The position numbers were made by a program, and so were the translations under genes. The notes under the pieces are model-generated. The model was not told where the DNA came from, searched no databases, and worked only from the letters and a program-made list of their open reading frames with translations. From contig JAPULM010000512.1 of the NCBI GenBank assembly GCA_027294925.1, positions 1 to 7,773 of the forward strand: a stretch of DNA of 7,773 nucleotides. The letters are read 5' to 3'. Shown here piece by piece: positions 1-7,028 of this stretch (its first letter is position 1; each line of letters starts with the position of its first letter). Source of the DNA: a bacterium. GTDB lineage: Bacteria; Tectomicrobia; Entotheonellia; Entotheonellales; Entotheonellaceae.

Positions 1-186
1 GCCGGGGCCAACCCCATTCCACATACCCATATCTTGCCCTTCGACAAACCAATGACAGCCATCATCGAGTTCTTCCACGCGGGGAACCAGCAGTTTCCAC
101 TTGGCCGGGGCCTGTGAGGACCATAGGTCGGGGGGACAGTAGGTGAGGTCAATGTGATTGTCGCCTGAAACGAGGTTGTACTGCAC
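1..186 (-). CDS. Amidohydrolase-2 family metal-dependent hydrolase, N-terminal fragment (cut by left edge)
   Basis: This is the first 62 codons of a leftward gene that continues past position 1. The reading frame starts MQYNLVSGDNHIDLTYCPPD and continues with LWSSQAPAKW and, near residues 50-62, EGQDMGMWNGVGPG, with no stop. The segment GDNHID (residues 8-13) sits where amidohydrolase-2 (ACMSD-like TIM-barrel) proteins carry their first metal-binding motif; here it reads D9-x-H11, the variant seen in many 'DSH/DNH' members, followed by the usual PPDLW. Such enzymes are soluble, metal-dependent hydrolases or decarboxylases; the substrate cannot be told from this fragment. The start is GTG at 184-186, chosen because AAGGAG lies 6 nt upstream and homology-like sequence begins directly after it. 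It is divergent from the exporter gene at 439. Family assignment is confident; function is not. Confidence 0.8.
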   Translation of the reverse strand, partial: MQYNLVSGDNHIDLTYCPPDLWSSQAPAKWKLLVPRVEELDDGCHWFVEGQDMGMWNGVGPG

Positions 187-438
187 AACGGTCTCCTTGT
201 TGCTAGAATCCTGTCTATGGCCCTGAAGCTGCCTATCCGATTGCAATAAACACGACCACGCCTCTGCGCCCCGCGCCACCGACACGTCCTATGAGATAAC
301 CCGCTGGTCGCTTTATCATGCGTCTTGAGGCAGATTATGGCCGCCAATTGCTGAGGCGAAGACGCTATGTTACCATATTTTTGAAGGCCCTGATGAAATC
401 GGAATTTTAGTCTGTCACAGAAAAGCGATACCGTCAAT
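187..438. other. Divergent intergenic region between amidohydrolase and MFS exporter genes
   Basis: This 252-bp gap must hold the promoters for both flanking genes. No strong sigma-70 promoter was found. The best rightward candidate is TTGCTG (348-353) and TACCAT (371-376) with a 17-nt spacer, which matches consensus at only 3 and 4 of 6 positions and puts transcription start about 55 nt before the exporter ATG. A 30-codon open frame at 318-410 (+) with four arginines in a row has no Shine-Dalgarno and is probably chance. No tRNA or clear regulator operator was seen. Confidence 0.3.
193..198 (-). promoter_or_regulatory. Shine-Dalgarno AAGGAG fixing a GTG start
   Basis: On the minus strand AAGGAG lies 6 nt upstream of the GTG at 186-184. 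No ATG in frame is available near this point, so this site decides the start of the amidohydrolase fragment. Confidence 0.7.
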
Positions 439-2052
439 ATGGATTCAGAAGCAGGCAGCAACCAAACAAAAAACAAATGGTTAGCGGCGGCCGCTATTCT
501 GACTGGACAATTAACGACATCCTTCGGGATGTTCGCCGTTGTGGTGGCGTTGCCCAAAATCATGACCTCGTTTGGGGTCGACGTCAATGCCATTCAATGG
601 GTTATGACCGGCTATCTGATCTCACGGGCCGTACCGATGCCGGCGTTGGGCTGGATGACGGGCCTGATTGGACGTCGCAACCTCTATGTTATCGGTGTGC
701 TTGGGGCAACTGTCTCCACCGCCTTGTGCGGCTTATCATGGGATATGGGTTCGCTGATTTTTTTCCGTGTCATGCAGGGTGCGTTGGGCGCCCCGGCGAT
801 GGGTCTTGGCCTCGTCTTTCTCTATGAAGCCTTCCCGGCCAAGCAACGTGGCCTAGCGATGGGTCTGGTGCTCTTGGTCGGCTCCCTCGGCCCCACCATA
901 GGCCCGACGTTGGGCGGCTACTTGGTGCAGGAAATTAGTTGGCGCGCCATTTTCTTCCTTGGTTTGCCAAGCGGCATTGTAAGCATCTTTCTCACCCTGG
1001 CTATTCTTCCTCCCGATGTGCCGCAACGCGGCGAAGCGATTGATATCTTCGGTCTCATCACCATGACGGTATTTTTGGTGGCGCTTCTACTGGCGTTTAC
1101 GCAAGGCCAGCGCGAGGGGTGGAATTCCGGCTACATCGTCAGCTTATTCGCCATTACAGCGGTATTTTTTGTCTTGTTCATTGTAACGGAGTTGCTCGTC
1201 CCGCATCCGGTCGTCCACCTGCGCCTGTACCGGAATTATGCCTTCACGGTCACCTCTGTGGTGGTCTTTTTGTATAACGCCGGCTTTGTCGGCACCAATT
1301 TTCTGGTCGCCCTTATGCTGCAGGTGGTGTTCGACTTCACGCCGTTACAGGCCGGTTTGGTCCTGGCTCCAGGCGCTATTTTCATGGGTTGGGTGGGATT
1401 GTTCGCCGGCAAACTTTCAGACCGCGTTGATCCACGTGTTCCCATTATCATCGGGCTGGCGACGTTTGCCCTCGACATGTATTTATTCTCTTCCCTGACG
1501 CTCTTAACAGGCGTCGGGCTCGTCACCCTATTGGTCATTGCGCAACGTGGCAGTTTTGGCCTGATTCAATCACCGATTACCAACGCCATTATGCGCACCT
1601 TACCGCCTGAGGATCGCAATATGGGTTCAGGTTTACATGGCGTGCATCGTGGGGTGGCAGCAGCGTTTGGCGTCGCCTTGTGCAGCATGATACTCGAAAA
1701 GCGTATGGCCGTGCATCGCGTATTGCTGGGACAGCACCACGATCCGTTCGCCTTGCCGGTGCAACAGTCGCTGGACGCATTTCGGGCGTTTCTTATCCAG
1801 TCTGGCGAAATGCCGCAGCTTGCAGGCACAAAAGCGCTGGCTGCCTTGGGGCAGATATTGTCGCGCTATGTGCGTATGTCGGCCTATGCAGATTGTTTTT
1901 TGTTGTTGTCGATTATCTTTATTTTAGCGCTGATTCCCGCCTTTATGTGCCGTAATCGCAGCCAGCGCCAACATCTTGTTACACCTGCTGAGACGGACAC
2001 GCCGGCCGTGACGGCTCAACAACGTGCGGCAAACTCCGCCCGTTCCGCATAA
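439..2052 (+). CDS. MFS drug/metabolite exporter, DHA2 (EmrB/QacA-like, 14-helix) family
   Basis: Inner-membrane major facilitator of 537 aa, a usual length for 14-helix DHA2 proteins. Family marks in order: helix 1 ending VALPKI (residues 36-41); QWVMTGYLI (53-61); motif A at 71-80, GWMTGLIGRR; LIFFRVMQG (106-114); the antiporter-type motif C GSLGPTIGPTLGGY (148-161) followed by SWRAIFFLGLPSG (167-179); a second-half motif-A-like AGKLSDR (323-329); and a soluble loop at about 421-480 before the last helix, placed as in DHA2 proteins. The C-terminal tail after about 503 is polar and likely cytoplasmic. Two usual acidic residues are absent: the helix-1 Asp is G30 and the motif-A Asp is G75. 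The start has only weak purine-rich sequence upstream (AGAAAAG, 13 nt away) but gives a normal short N-terminal tail. No EmrA-like adaptor, outer-membrane channel or regulator gene lies in the window, so substrate is unknown. Confidence 0.9.
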   Translation: MDSEAGSNQTKNKWLAAAAILTGQLTTSFGMFAVVVALPKIMTSFGVDVNAIQWVMTGYLISRAVPMPALGWMTGLIGRRNLYVIGVLGATVSTALCGLSWDMGSLIFFRVMQGALGAPAMGLGLVFLYEAFPAKQRGLAMGLVLLVGSLGPTIGPTLGGYLVQEISWRAIFFLGLPSGIVSIFLTLAILPPDVPQRGEAIDIFGLITMTVFLVALLLAFTQGQREGWNSGYIVSLFAITAVFFVLFIVTELLVPHPVVHLRLYRNYAFTVTSVVVFLYNAGFVGTNFLVALMLQVVFDFTPLQAGLVLAPGAIFMGWVGLFAGKLSDRVDPRVPIIIGLATFALDMYLFSSLTLLTGVGLVTLLVIAQRGSFGLIQSPITNAIMRTLPPEDRNMGSGLHGVHRGVAAAFGVALCSMILEKRMAVHRVLLGQHHDPFALPVQQSLDAFRAFLIQSGEMPQLAGTKALAALGQILSRYVRMSAYADCFLLLSIIFILALIPAFMCRNRSQRQHLVTPAETDTPAVTAQQRAANSARSA

Positions 2053-2066
2053 CACGCCAATCTTGT

Positions 2067-2107
2067 CTGGCCGGGTAGCCCGAAATTGCTTTGCTGGGCC
2101 GGATAGC
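2067..2107. repeat. Imperfect direct repeat in the convergent gap after the exporter gene
   Basis: CTGGCCGGGTAGC (2067-2079) recurs as CTGGGCCGGATAGC (2094-2107), differing by one inserted G and one substitution, with 14 nt between. The gap from 2053 to 2122 separates two convergent genes, so a bidirectional terminator would be expected. CGGGTAGCCCG (2072-2082) can form a 4-bp hairpin but no T-run follows, so it is not called a terminator. Confidence 0.4.
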
Positions 2108-2122
2108 TCTTTGCTTATCTGA

Positions 2123-5100
2123 CTACAAAGGAGCTACAAAAGACCCCGGCGGCGCAGCAGGCGAACGACGATCTGCCTGCAGAACAACCGGTGACCGCCG
2201 TTGGCCGTGTAGAAGGGGATGTAGAACAGGCGCCAGAAGCTTTAACACCTGAACGGGTAGCGAACTTGTAAAATGATAATGCTCGGCATCCGCACCTGGG
2301 ACGTAGACGGTCAGGGTGCCAAAAAAACGATCATCAATGATAAACATAAAGACCGCAGTCCGGTTCATTACTCGCGACTCGATCAACGTCCCATTCGAGC
2401 TGTATCGTTTATAACGATGATCGCCGGTACCCGTTTTACCGCCCACCTGCATAGCGCTGCCGTCCGTCTGTTTAAATACCCCACGTATGCGTCGAGCCGT
2501 CCCGTGTTGCACCACGTCGAATAGCCCTTGTTTGACCACGGCAGCGATTTCCGGTGCCATCACGCGCTCTGCCGTGGGTGCGGCCGTCATCGTGGTATCA
2601 TAAGGCGTTCCCGCGGCAAAATGGAGTTGCGTAATCCGCATCTGAGGCAAGCGCACACCGTTATTGGCAATGATGCCCATAAGTTCAGCCAACGAGTCCG
2701 GGCGATCGGCTGACGACCCAATAGCCGTGGCATAGGATGGCACCAGCGACGCGAAGGCGTAGCCCAGGCGTTTCCAGGTCTTATGGATCTCAAGAAACGC
2801 CTCGCTTTCCAGCATGGTTCGAATGCGCCGATCTTGGGCATGTTTGTAGCGCGTTCTGAACAACCATCCGTAAACCTCCTGCCGAATGCCTGCACTTGCC
2901 TCTACCAGGTCACGCCAAGTGGTCTGTGGATGATCATGCAGATAGGCCACGACCCAAAGTTCAAGCGGATGCAAGTGGGCGAGATAGCCGCGGTCAGCCC
3001 ACGAAAAATCGGCCGTCACATACCGCTCATACAACACCTGAGCGCCTTTTCTTGTAACGCTCTGCGGCAAGTGAGTGTTGAGAAACTCGGCAAACGCTGC
3101 TTCTGTGGCGTTGGGTGCGATTGCCCCAAATATGGTGGCGAGCCGTTTCGGCGTCGCATGGATGCCATCAAGCATATGCTGCAACATGTCAGCAGGAGCT
3201 TGGTCGGCATACTTATGATAGAAGCGATGCACAAAGATCCGCCCCTCATGGTCCGCAAAACGCGACAAATAGGCTTGTCGATCGGGATGCTGACGATCTT
3301 CGAGGATTCGAGCTGTCGAACCAGGTACGCGGAACATATAATAGCGGACAATATCCCGCATCATGCGGATAAAAACAAGATTAACCGAGCGCCGAAATGC
3401 CTCACGGACCAGTAGTATCCTGTTGTTATCTTTTGCATTAAAGTTGGCAAAGGTGTGCAGGCCACCACCGGTAAAGAATCGGCTGTATGGACTTGCGGAG
3501 TAGGGGCGCGACATGGCGGCGTCAACCATCTTCGCTAAGCTGGCGTTGGGCATCTGCATCAAATAAGCCAACCCCCAGCGTGTCAGCCGATCCGAGGTAT
3601 GCACCTGTACCGTACGCAACACCGAGGCTGGAAGCGACGCATACGCCTCGTGTAGATCGGCAACAATTTGCAAATAGGTAATCAACGTTCTGAGTTTTGC
3701 GGTGGAGCCGAGATCAAGTTTGACGCCCGTGTTGATGTCGAATGGTTGATCGACATTATCCGTGTGAACACGTAGCAAATTCGCTTGCCGGCCGCGTTCA
3801 TAGAGGACCAAACTATAATGCACCTTGCTCAGGTCTTCATTTTGACCCAATAGCCATTTCCCTCGTAGTCCATTCGCAGCCACATAGGTAGCGTCTTGTA
3901 ATTGGCGCAATATCCCAGCGACTTCTTCCTGCACCGTTTTGTCGAGCGTACTCTGCACAACAAGATCGAGACGATCCAGATCGTATAACCCCGGCAAGCC
4001 CAAACTCGTCAGGAGGTCCGTACGAATCAAATTAATGCCTTTGCGGGTTGCGAACGATACGTGGTCATTTAAGGGGACCTGCTGCTGCACCACGAGTTTG
4101 AGCGGTAACGCAGCGTCACGGAGAGCGGTCGAAATAACACCGGCGTTGCTTAACATCTTGAGATAGATGTTGGTGTGCGTCAGCAGCGCCGGCGGATTTT
4201 CCAGTAGGTAAAATGACGGACGGCGATGGGCAATAAATAGACTCAAGACTTGCTTATAAGCCAGTGCCTGTGCCGGCAGTGTCTCGCCTGCCAGCGGCAT
4301 GAATTGATCCGATAAAAGCCGGTTAACACGTTTAAAATTAGCCCTGTACCAAGCCGACAGGCCGTCTCCCAGGCCGTGCACTTCGCCATATCCGCGTATG
4401 GCGGCTAACGGGATGGCATTCATATAGTCAAGGATAATTTGTCGCTGTGCCGGTAACGTCCGCTCGCCTTGCAGATAGGCACGGGCAGACGCCGACGCCA
4501 TCTGGCGGAGCTTTTCAAGCCCCGATACGGTCTGGCCTTGTGGTGAATGTCGAAATTTTTCAATTTGGGTTGCCAAGGTGCTGCCGCCTGCAGCACGATG
4601 GTCTGTCTTGACCACTCGTATAGCGCGATCAAATAGCGCCTTGGCGAACCGGTCCCATTCCACCGCCGGATTGCGGTTTGGATAATTCGGATCAAGCAGC
4701 TCACGATTTTCAAGAAACAAAAGTGTTTGTACAATGCGATCCGGAATCGCATCGAAAGTGGCATAAATATGGTTTGGATATTGGGCGGCGAATAATTCAC
4801 CACCATACCGGTCTAGAATATGCAGGCCAGCCTGGGTCTTTTCTCGATAAATCGGGAACAGACCAACGTCGATGATTTGTTGCAGACGCGGTGAGAGACG
4901 CGCCTGAGACTCGAACATATAGGTGCCAGCCATCAACCGTTCCAGAAAAGCCGGCAGGTTTGTATAGCCCAAGCGCCGGTTGTAGGGTCCAGTGGTCGGA
5001 AAACGAACTGAAGGACTTGGACCTACCCCGACGCGGAAGGTGAGTTTTTGCGCCAATGCTGCAAGATAGCGAGACTGATAGGTGGAAGTTAACAGTTCTT

Positions 5101-5347
5101 GTTGCACCGCCCAGGCGGCGATCACCGCCACACACAATCCAACCAGGAGCAGAATATAGCGATACCAACGGCGTCGCCTCCGAGGTTGTAGGGGCTGATC
5201 CGCTGTATCAAGCCCGACAATCCAATCGGCAGTCAACGTTGCTTCTTCAGACCATACCGGGCGGGAGGATGAAGGCGGAAAGGGAATCGGGTTATCGGTT
5301 TGACTGGTGTCACGATCCGGTGTTAAGCGCCGCGTAGCATGCACCAT
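2123..5347 (-). CDS. Large class A penicillin-binding protein (GT51 glycosyltransferase plus transpeptidase)
   Basis: Bifunctional peptidoglycan synthase of 1074 aa, longer than typical PBP1A (about 800-850). An arginine-rich cytoplasmic N-terminus (R56-R60) precedes one membrane anchor at about 63-80; the rest is periplasmic. The GT51 domain spans about 190-340: the catalytic Glu in motif I is E213 (FLENRE), motif II is GGST 254-257 with Q261 and K264, motif III is EKLRQM 278-283, and GYGEVHGLGDGLSAWY lies at 319-334. The transpeptidase has all three active-site motifs: S548-TA-K551 (nucleophile Ser548), S654-V-N656 and K971-TGTG. The spacing between the second and third motifs is about 315 residues, with a helical-looking insertion at about 680-850. 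Motif III has Gln282 where the second Glu is expected. These traits match, from memory, a distinct long-PBP subfamily in proteobacteria rather than damage. The ATG has an AGGGG 13 nt upstream, a poor spacing, so the exact start is uncertain by a few codons. It lies downstream of the DAO gene on the same strand, with a 158-bp gap. Confidence 0.9.
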   Translation of the reverse strand: MVHATRRLTPDRDTSQTDNPIPFPPSSSRPVWSEEATLTADWIVGLDTADQPLQPRRRRRWYRYILLLVGLCVAVIAAWAVQQELLTSTYQSRYLAALAQKLTFRVGVGPSPSVRFPTTGPYNRRLGYTNLPAFLERLMAGTYMFESQARLSPRLQQIIDVGLFPIYREKTQAGLHILDRYGGELFAAQYPNHIYATFDAIPDRIVQTLLFLENRELLDPNYPNRNPAVEWDRFAKALFDRAIRVVKTDHRAAGGSTLATQIEKFRHSPQGQTVSGLEKLRQMASASARAYLQGERTLPAQRQIILDYMNAIPLAAIRGYGEVHGLGDGLSAWYRANFKRVNRLLSDQFMPLAGETLPAQALAYKQVLSLFIAHRRPSFYLLENPPALLTHTNIYLKMLSNAGVISTALRDAALPLKLVVQQQVPLNDHVSFATRKGINLIRTDLLTSLGLPGLYDLDRLDLVVQSTLDKTVQEEVAGILRQLQDATYVAANGLRGKWLLGQNEDLSKVHYSLVLYERGRQANLLRVHTDNVDQPFDINTGVKLDLGSTAKLRTLITYLQIVADLHEAYASLPASVLRTVQVHTSDRLTRWGLAYLMQMPNASLAKMVDAAMSRPYSASPYSRFFTGGGLHTFANFNAKDNNRILLVREAFRRSVNLVFIRMMRDIVRYYMFRVPGSTARILEDRQHPDRQAYLSRFADHEGRIFVHRFYHKYADQAPADMLQHMLDGIHATPKRLATIFGAIAPNATEAAFAEFLNTHLPQSVTRKGAQVLYERYVTADFSWADRGYLAHLHPLELWVVAYLHDHPQTTWRDLVEASAGIRQEVYGWLFRTRYKHAQDRRIRTMLESEAFLEIHKTWKRLGYAFASLVPSYATAIGSSADRPDSLAELMGIIANNGVRLPQMRITQLHFAAGTPYDTTMTAAPTAERVMAPEIAAVVKQGLFDVVQHGTARRIRGVFKQTDGSAMQVGGKTGTGDHRYKRYSSNGTLIESRVMNRTAVFMFIIDDRFFGTLTVYVPGADAEHYHFTSSLPVQVLKLLAPVLHPLLHGQRRSPVVLQADRRSPAAPPGSFVAPL

Positions 5348-5374
5348 GAGAGCTGTTTTTCCCCTACGTTTCCT

Positions 5375-5380
5375 AATATA
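5375..5380 (-). promoter_or_regulatory. Possible -10 box for the PBP gene
   Basis: The minus strand reads TATATT, a 5-of-6 match to the sigma-70 -10 box, 27 nt upstream of the PBP start codon. No good -35 hexamer is found 16-18 nt further upstream, so the call is weak. It would give a leader of about 20 nt and make the PBP gene independent of the DAO gene upstream. Confidence 0.25.
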
Positions 5381-5505
5381 CGGAATCGGGTCATACGATC
5401 CCTTTCTAGCAATCGAATGGATTGACCGTCATATCGGGTATGCGTTGAGGAATCTGAAGCGCAGGCAGAAAGAAATACTCAAATGCAGCACAAAATAAAC
5501 GAAAT

Positions 5506-6630
5506 TTACTTAGGCCTCTTGGCAAATCGGTCCGGTCGAAATGCCTCAATAGCGAGCTTGGAAGCACCTTGTGTGATGAGATCGACAATCGCCTGTCCCA
5601 TAGCAGGCCCCAAAAGAATACCCTTGCGCCCTGCGCCGGTCGCCATATAAACGCCTTGCCAGTCGGGAACTGGGCCTAAAAGAAGATTTTCGTCGGCAGC
5701 TAGCGGTCGTAGGCAGGCCGTATGCTGGGCGAGCCGGGCGTCGGTCATCGACGGCAGCATGTTAAGCAGTGAGGCAATGATCTGGTCACGCCCCTCGGTA
5801 GTGGGATTTTCATTAAAGCCAGCCTCTTCCTCGGTGGTGCCGGTCCACAGCAAGCCATCGGGCTTCGTTGTCGCGTAATTGCCACCCCAACCAATCGAAC
5901 ACTGCAAAGCCGGGCCCGGCGCATGCAGGCGGAGAATCTGCCCTTTAAGCGGCCTGACCTCAACCGGTATATTCAGCCACGCGGCCGTATCCGCACTCCA
6001 CGGCCCCACCGCCAACACCACGGTGCCACAGGCGATTTCGCCATGTTCAAGTACCACGCCGGTTACCCGTTCGCCTTGCCGCTGCAGGCCTATCACATTG
6101 CCATGCCGCACCGTAACGCCAAGATTTTCCGCCGCTCTGGTCAACGCGAGCACCAGACGATAGGGCTCCACATCAGCAGTGCCGTCAATCAAAACAGCTC
6201 CGAGAACTTGATCGGCAATCCGTCCTTCAACCGCCTTCGCTTCCGCCGCATCGAGCCAACGTACGGAAAATCCCGGCTGTTGCTGTTGCCAGGCAAGCGC
6301 CGCCTGAGCATGTTGCACCTCTTGTTCGGTAAAAGCCAGGTTCAGTGAGGGCCTGAGGCGAAACTCAATATTCACTCCGGTTTCCTCGGGCAGGCGGTCG
6401 GCAAACTCACGATGCAGACGCATTCCTTCCTGGGCCGTCTCGGCAATCGGGCCGGGAATGCCGTGTCCGCCAAGCGGACTTAGTCCGCCATAGGCGAAAC
6501 CCGACGCATGGCTTCCCACCGAGTCACGCTCAATGATAACACTTTTTATCCCGGCCTTACCCAGAAGATAAGCCGTTACCACCCCAACAATACCGCCTCC
6601 GATAATCACCACATCACGACTGCTTGTCAT
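5506..6630 (-). CDS. FAD-dependent oxidoreductase, DAO family (glycine/D-amino-acid oxidase-like)
   Basis: Soluble flavoenzyme of 374 aa, the normal length for the DAO superfamily (ThiO, sarcosine oxidase, DadA). The N-terminus has the Rossmann FAD motif DVVIIGGGIVG with G11-x-G13-x-x-G16 and the ribose-binding acid E34 (VIIERD); ASGFAYGGLSPLGG at 42-55 follows. VVLAVGPWS at 204-212 is the second FAD-contact strand. The C-terminus has LRPLAADENLLLGPVPDW (307-324) and then ATGAGRKGILLGPAMG (330-345), resembling the glycine-oxidase ThiO end (GHYRNGILLAP). Members oxidise amines of glycine or D-/N-methyl amino acids, passing electrons to O2 or a quinone; the substrate here cannot be assigned. 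No thiamine genes adjoin, so ThiO is not claimed. The ATG start has TAAGGA 9 nt upstream (6640-6645), a good site. The upstream 400 bp holds a group of inverted repeats that could lie in its leader. Confidence 0.88.
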   Translation of the reverse strand: MTSSRDVVIIGGGIVGVVTAYLLGKAGIKSVIIERDSVGSHASGFAYGGLSPLGGHGIPGPIAETAQEGMRLHREFADRLPEETGVNIEFRLRPSLNLAFTEQEVQHAQAALAWQQQQPGFSVRWLDAAEAKAVEGRIADQVLGAVLIDGTADVEPYRLVLALTRAAENLGVTVRHGNVIGLQRQGERVTGVVLEHGEIACGTVVLAVGPWSADTAAWLNIPVEVRPLKGQILRLHAPGPALQCSIGWGGNYATTKPDGLLWTGTTEEEAGFNENPTTEGRDQIIASLLNMLPSMTDARLAQHTACLRPLAADENLLLGPVPDWQGVYMATGAGRKGILLGPAMGQAIVDLITQGASKLAIEAFRPDRFAKRPK

Positions 6631-6681
6631 ATGGCTGTATCCTTATCTTTTAAGCTCTGGTTAAACGCTGGCCATCATTTT

Positions 6682-6716
6682 CCCCTCTCCCTTTGACCAG
6701 GTAAGAGAGTTAGGGG
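6682..6716. repeat. REP-like C-rich/G-rich palindromic element, degenerate
   Basis: CCCCTCTCCCT (6682-6692) is followed after a short spacer by AAGAGAGTTAGGGG (6703-6716). The outer arms CCCCT and AGGGG pair perfectly, and CTC pairs with GAG after a two-base bulge. The sequence resembles the widespread dispersed intergenic palindrome of the type CCCCTCTCCC...GGGAGAGGGTTAGGG found in many bacterial genomes, here with a worn right arm. It is 52 nt upstream of the DAO start codon. Confidence 0.5.
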
Positions 6717-6738
6717 TCCCATACGGGTAGGGTTTTTG

Positions 6739-6764
6739 TGTAGAGGCCTGCCTTTACCTCTACA
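6739..6764. repeat. Perfect 8-bp inverted repeat (hairpin)
   Basis: TGTAGAGG (6739-6746) pairs perfectly with CCTCTACA (6757-6764) around a 10-nt loop. A T-run lies before the stem on the plus strand (6733-6737), so an A-run follows it on the minus strand. Neither direction therefore looks like an intrinsic terminator. Confidence 0.55.
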
Positions 6765-6772
6765 ATAGCAAT

Positions 6773-6831
6773 CTGAGCGATGATACAATCAACCATGCTT
6801 CGGATGGTTAGATGTGTATCATAGCTTTCAG
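6773..6831 (+). repeat. Long imperfect inverted repeat with C(UUCG)G tetraloop
   Basis: Four paired segments nest around one centre: CTGA/TCAG (6773-6776, 6828-6831), GC/GC (6777-6778, 6824-6825), ATGATACA/TGTATCAT (6780-6787, 6815-6822) and AACCAT/ATGGTT (6791-6796, 6804-6809). The tip reads CTTCGG at 6798-6803, which as plus-strand RNA closes as the very stable C(UUCG)G tetraloop with one bulged G. The stable loop argues for function as RNA read rightward, but no promoter or known RNA family was identified. It could be a structured leader, a small RNA, or a decayed mobile palindrome. No T-run follows, so a terminator is unlikely. Confidence 0.55.
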
Positions 6832-7028
6832 CCTGCTCGCTGTCAAAACCATATCGGGCATCAGAATGGCGCCCTCTTTTCTTCATTTCCGGATTGACAT
6901 TAGTACCGAATGCTACTTGCATACGGACCTCCAGGCTTTTATGCTGTGGGCGCAATGTCACTGCGCCAGTATACGCTTTGGTACCGTCATGCATTTTATG
7001 AGCGTCAACGTTTGAAGGATGTACGAAG

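Larger units (their letters stand above)
6631..7028. other. Intergenic stretch without a convincing gene, rich in inverted repeats
   Basis: This divergent gap between the DAO gene (-) and the broken gene at 7029 (+) holds three consecutive inverted repeats (6682-6716, 6739-6764, 6773-6831), described separately. A 94-codon open frame runs leftward from 6994 to 6710 and stays open upstream to a TAG near 7042, but its ATG has no Shine-Dalgarno, no family is recognised, and one hairpin lies inside it, so it is not called as a gene. From 6832 to 7010 no signal was recognised beyond this open frame. GAAGGA at 7014-7019 is the ribosome binding site of the broken gene. Confidence 0.5.

Noticed and set aside
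318..410. 30-codon open frame with an RRRR run just before the exporter gene, a possible leader peptide.
   Set aside because: No Shine-Dalgarno, no attenuator-like stem-loop and T-run after it, and the length is within chance expectation.
2783..3415. 210-codon plus-strand open frame.
   Set aside because: It lies wholly inside the PBP gene on the opposite strand, where the PBP frame carries recognisable family sequence; the plus-strand product has no recognisable domain.
5307..5498. Small plus-strand open frame spanning the PBP start and the gap beyond it.
   Set aside because: It overlaps the PBP coding start, has no Shine-Dalgarno and no recognisable product; the gap is better explained as the PBP promoter region.
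5923..6348. 141-codon plus-strand open frame.
   Set aside because: Antisense to the DAO oxidoreductase, whose motifs prove the minus frame.
439..6630. Idea that exporter, PBP and oxidoreductase form a resistance or natural-product cassette.
   Set aside because: They are on opposite strands with separate spacing, no biosynthetic or regulator gene is present, and each is a common stand-alone family.
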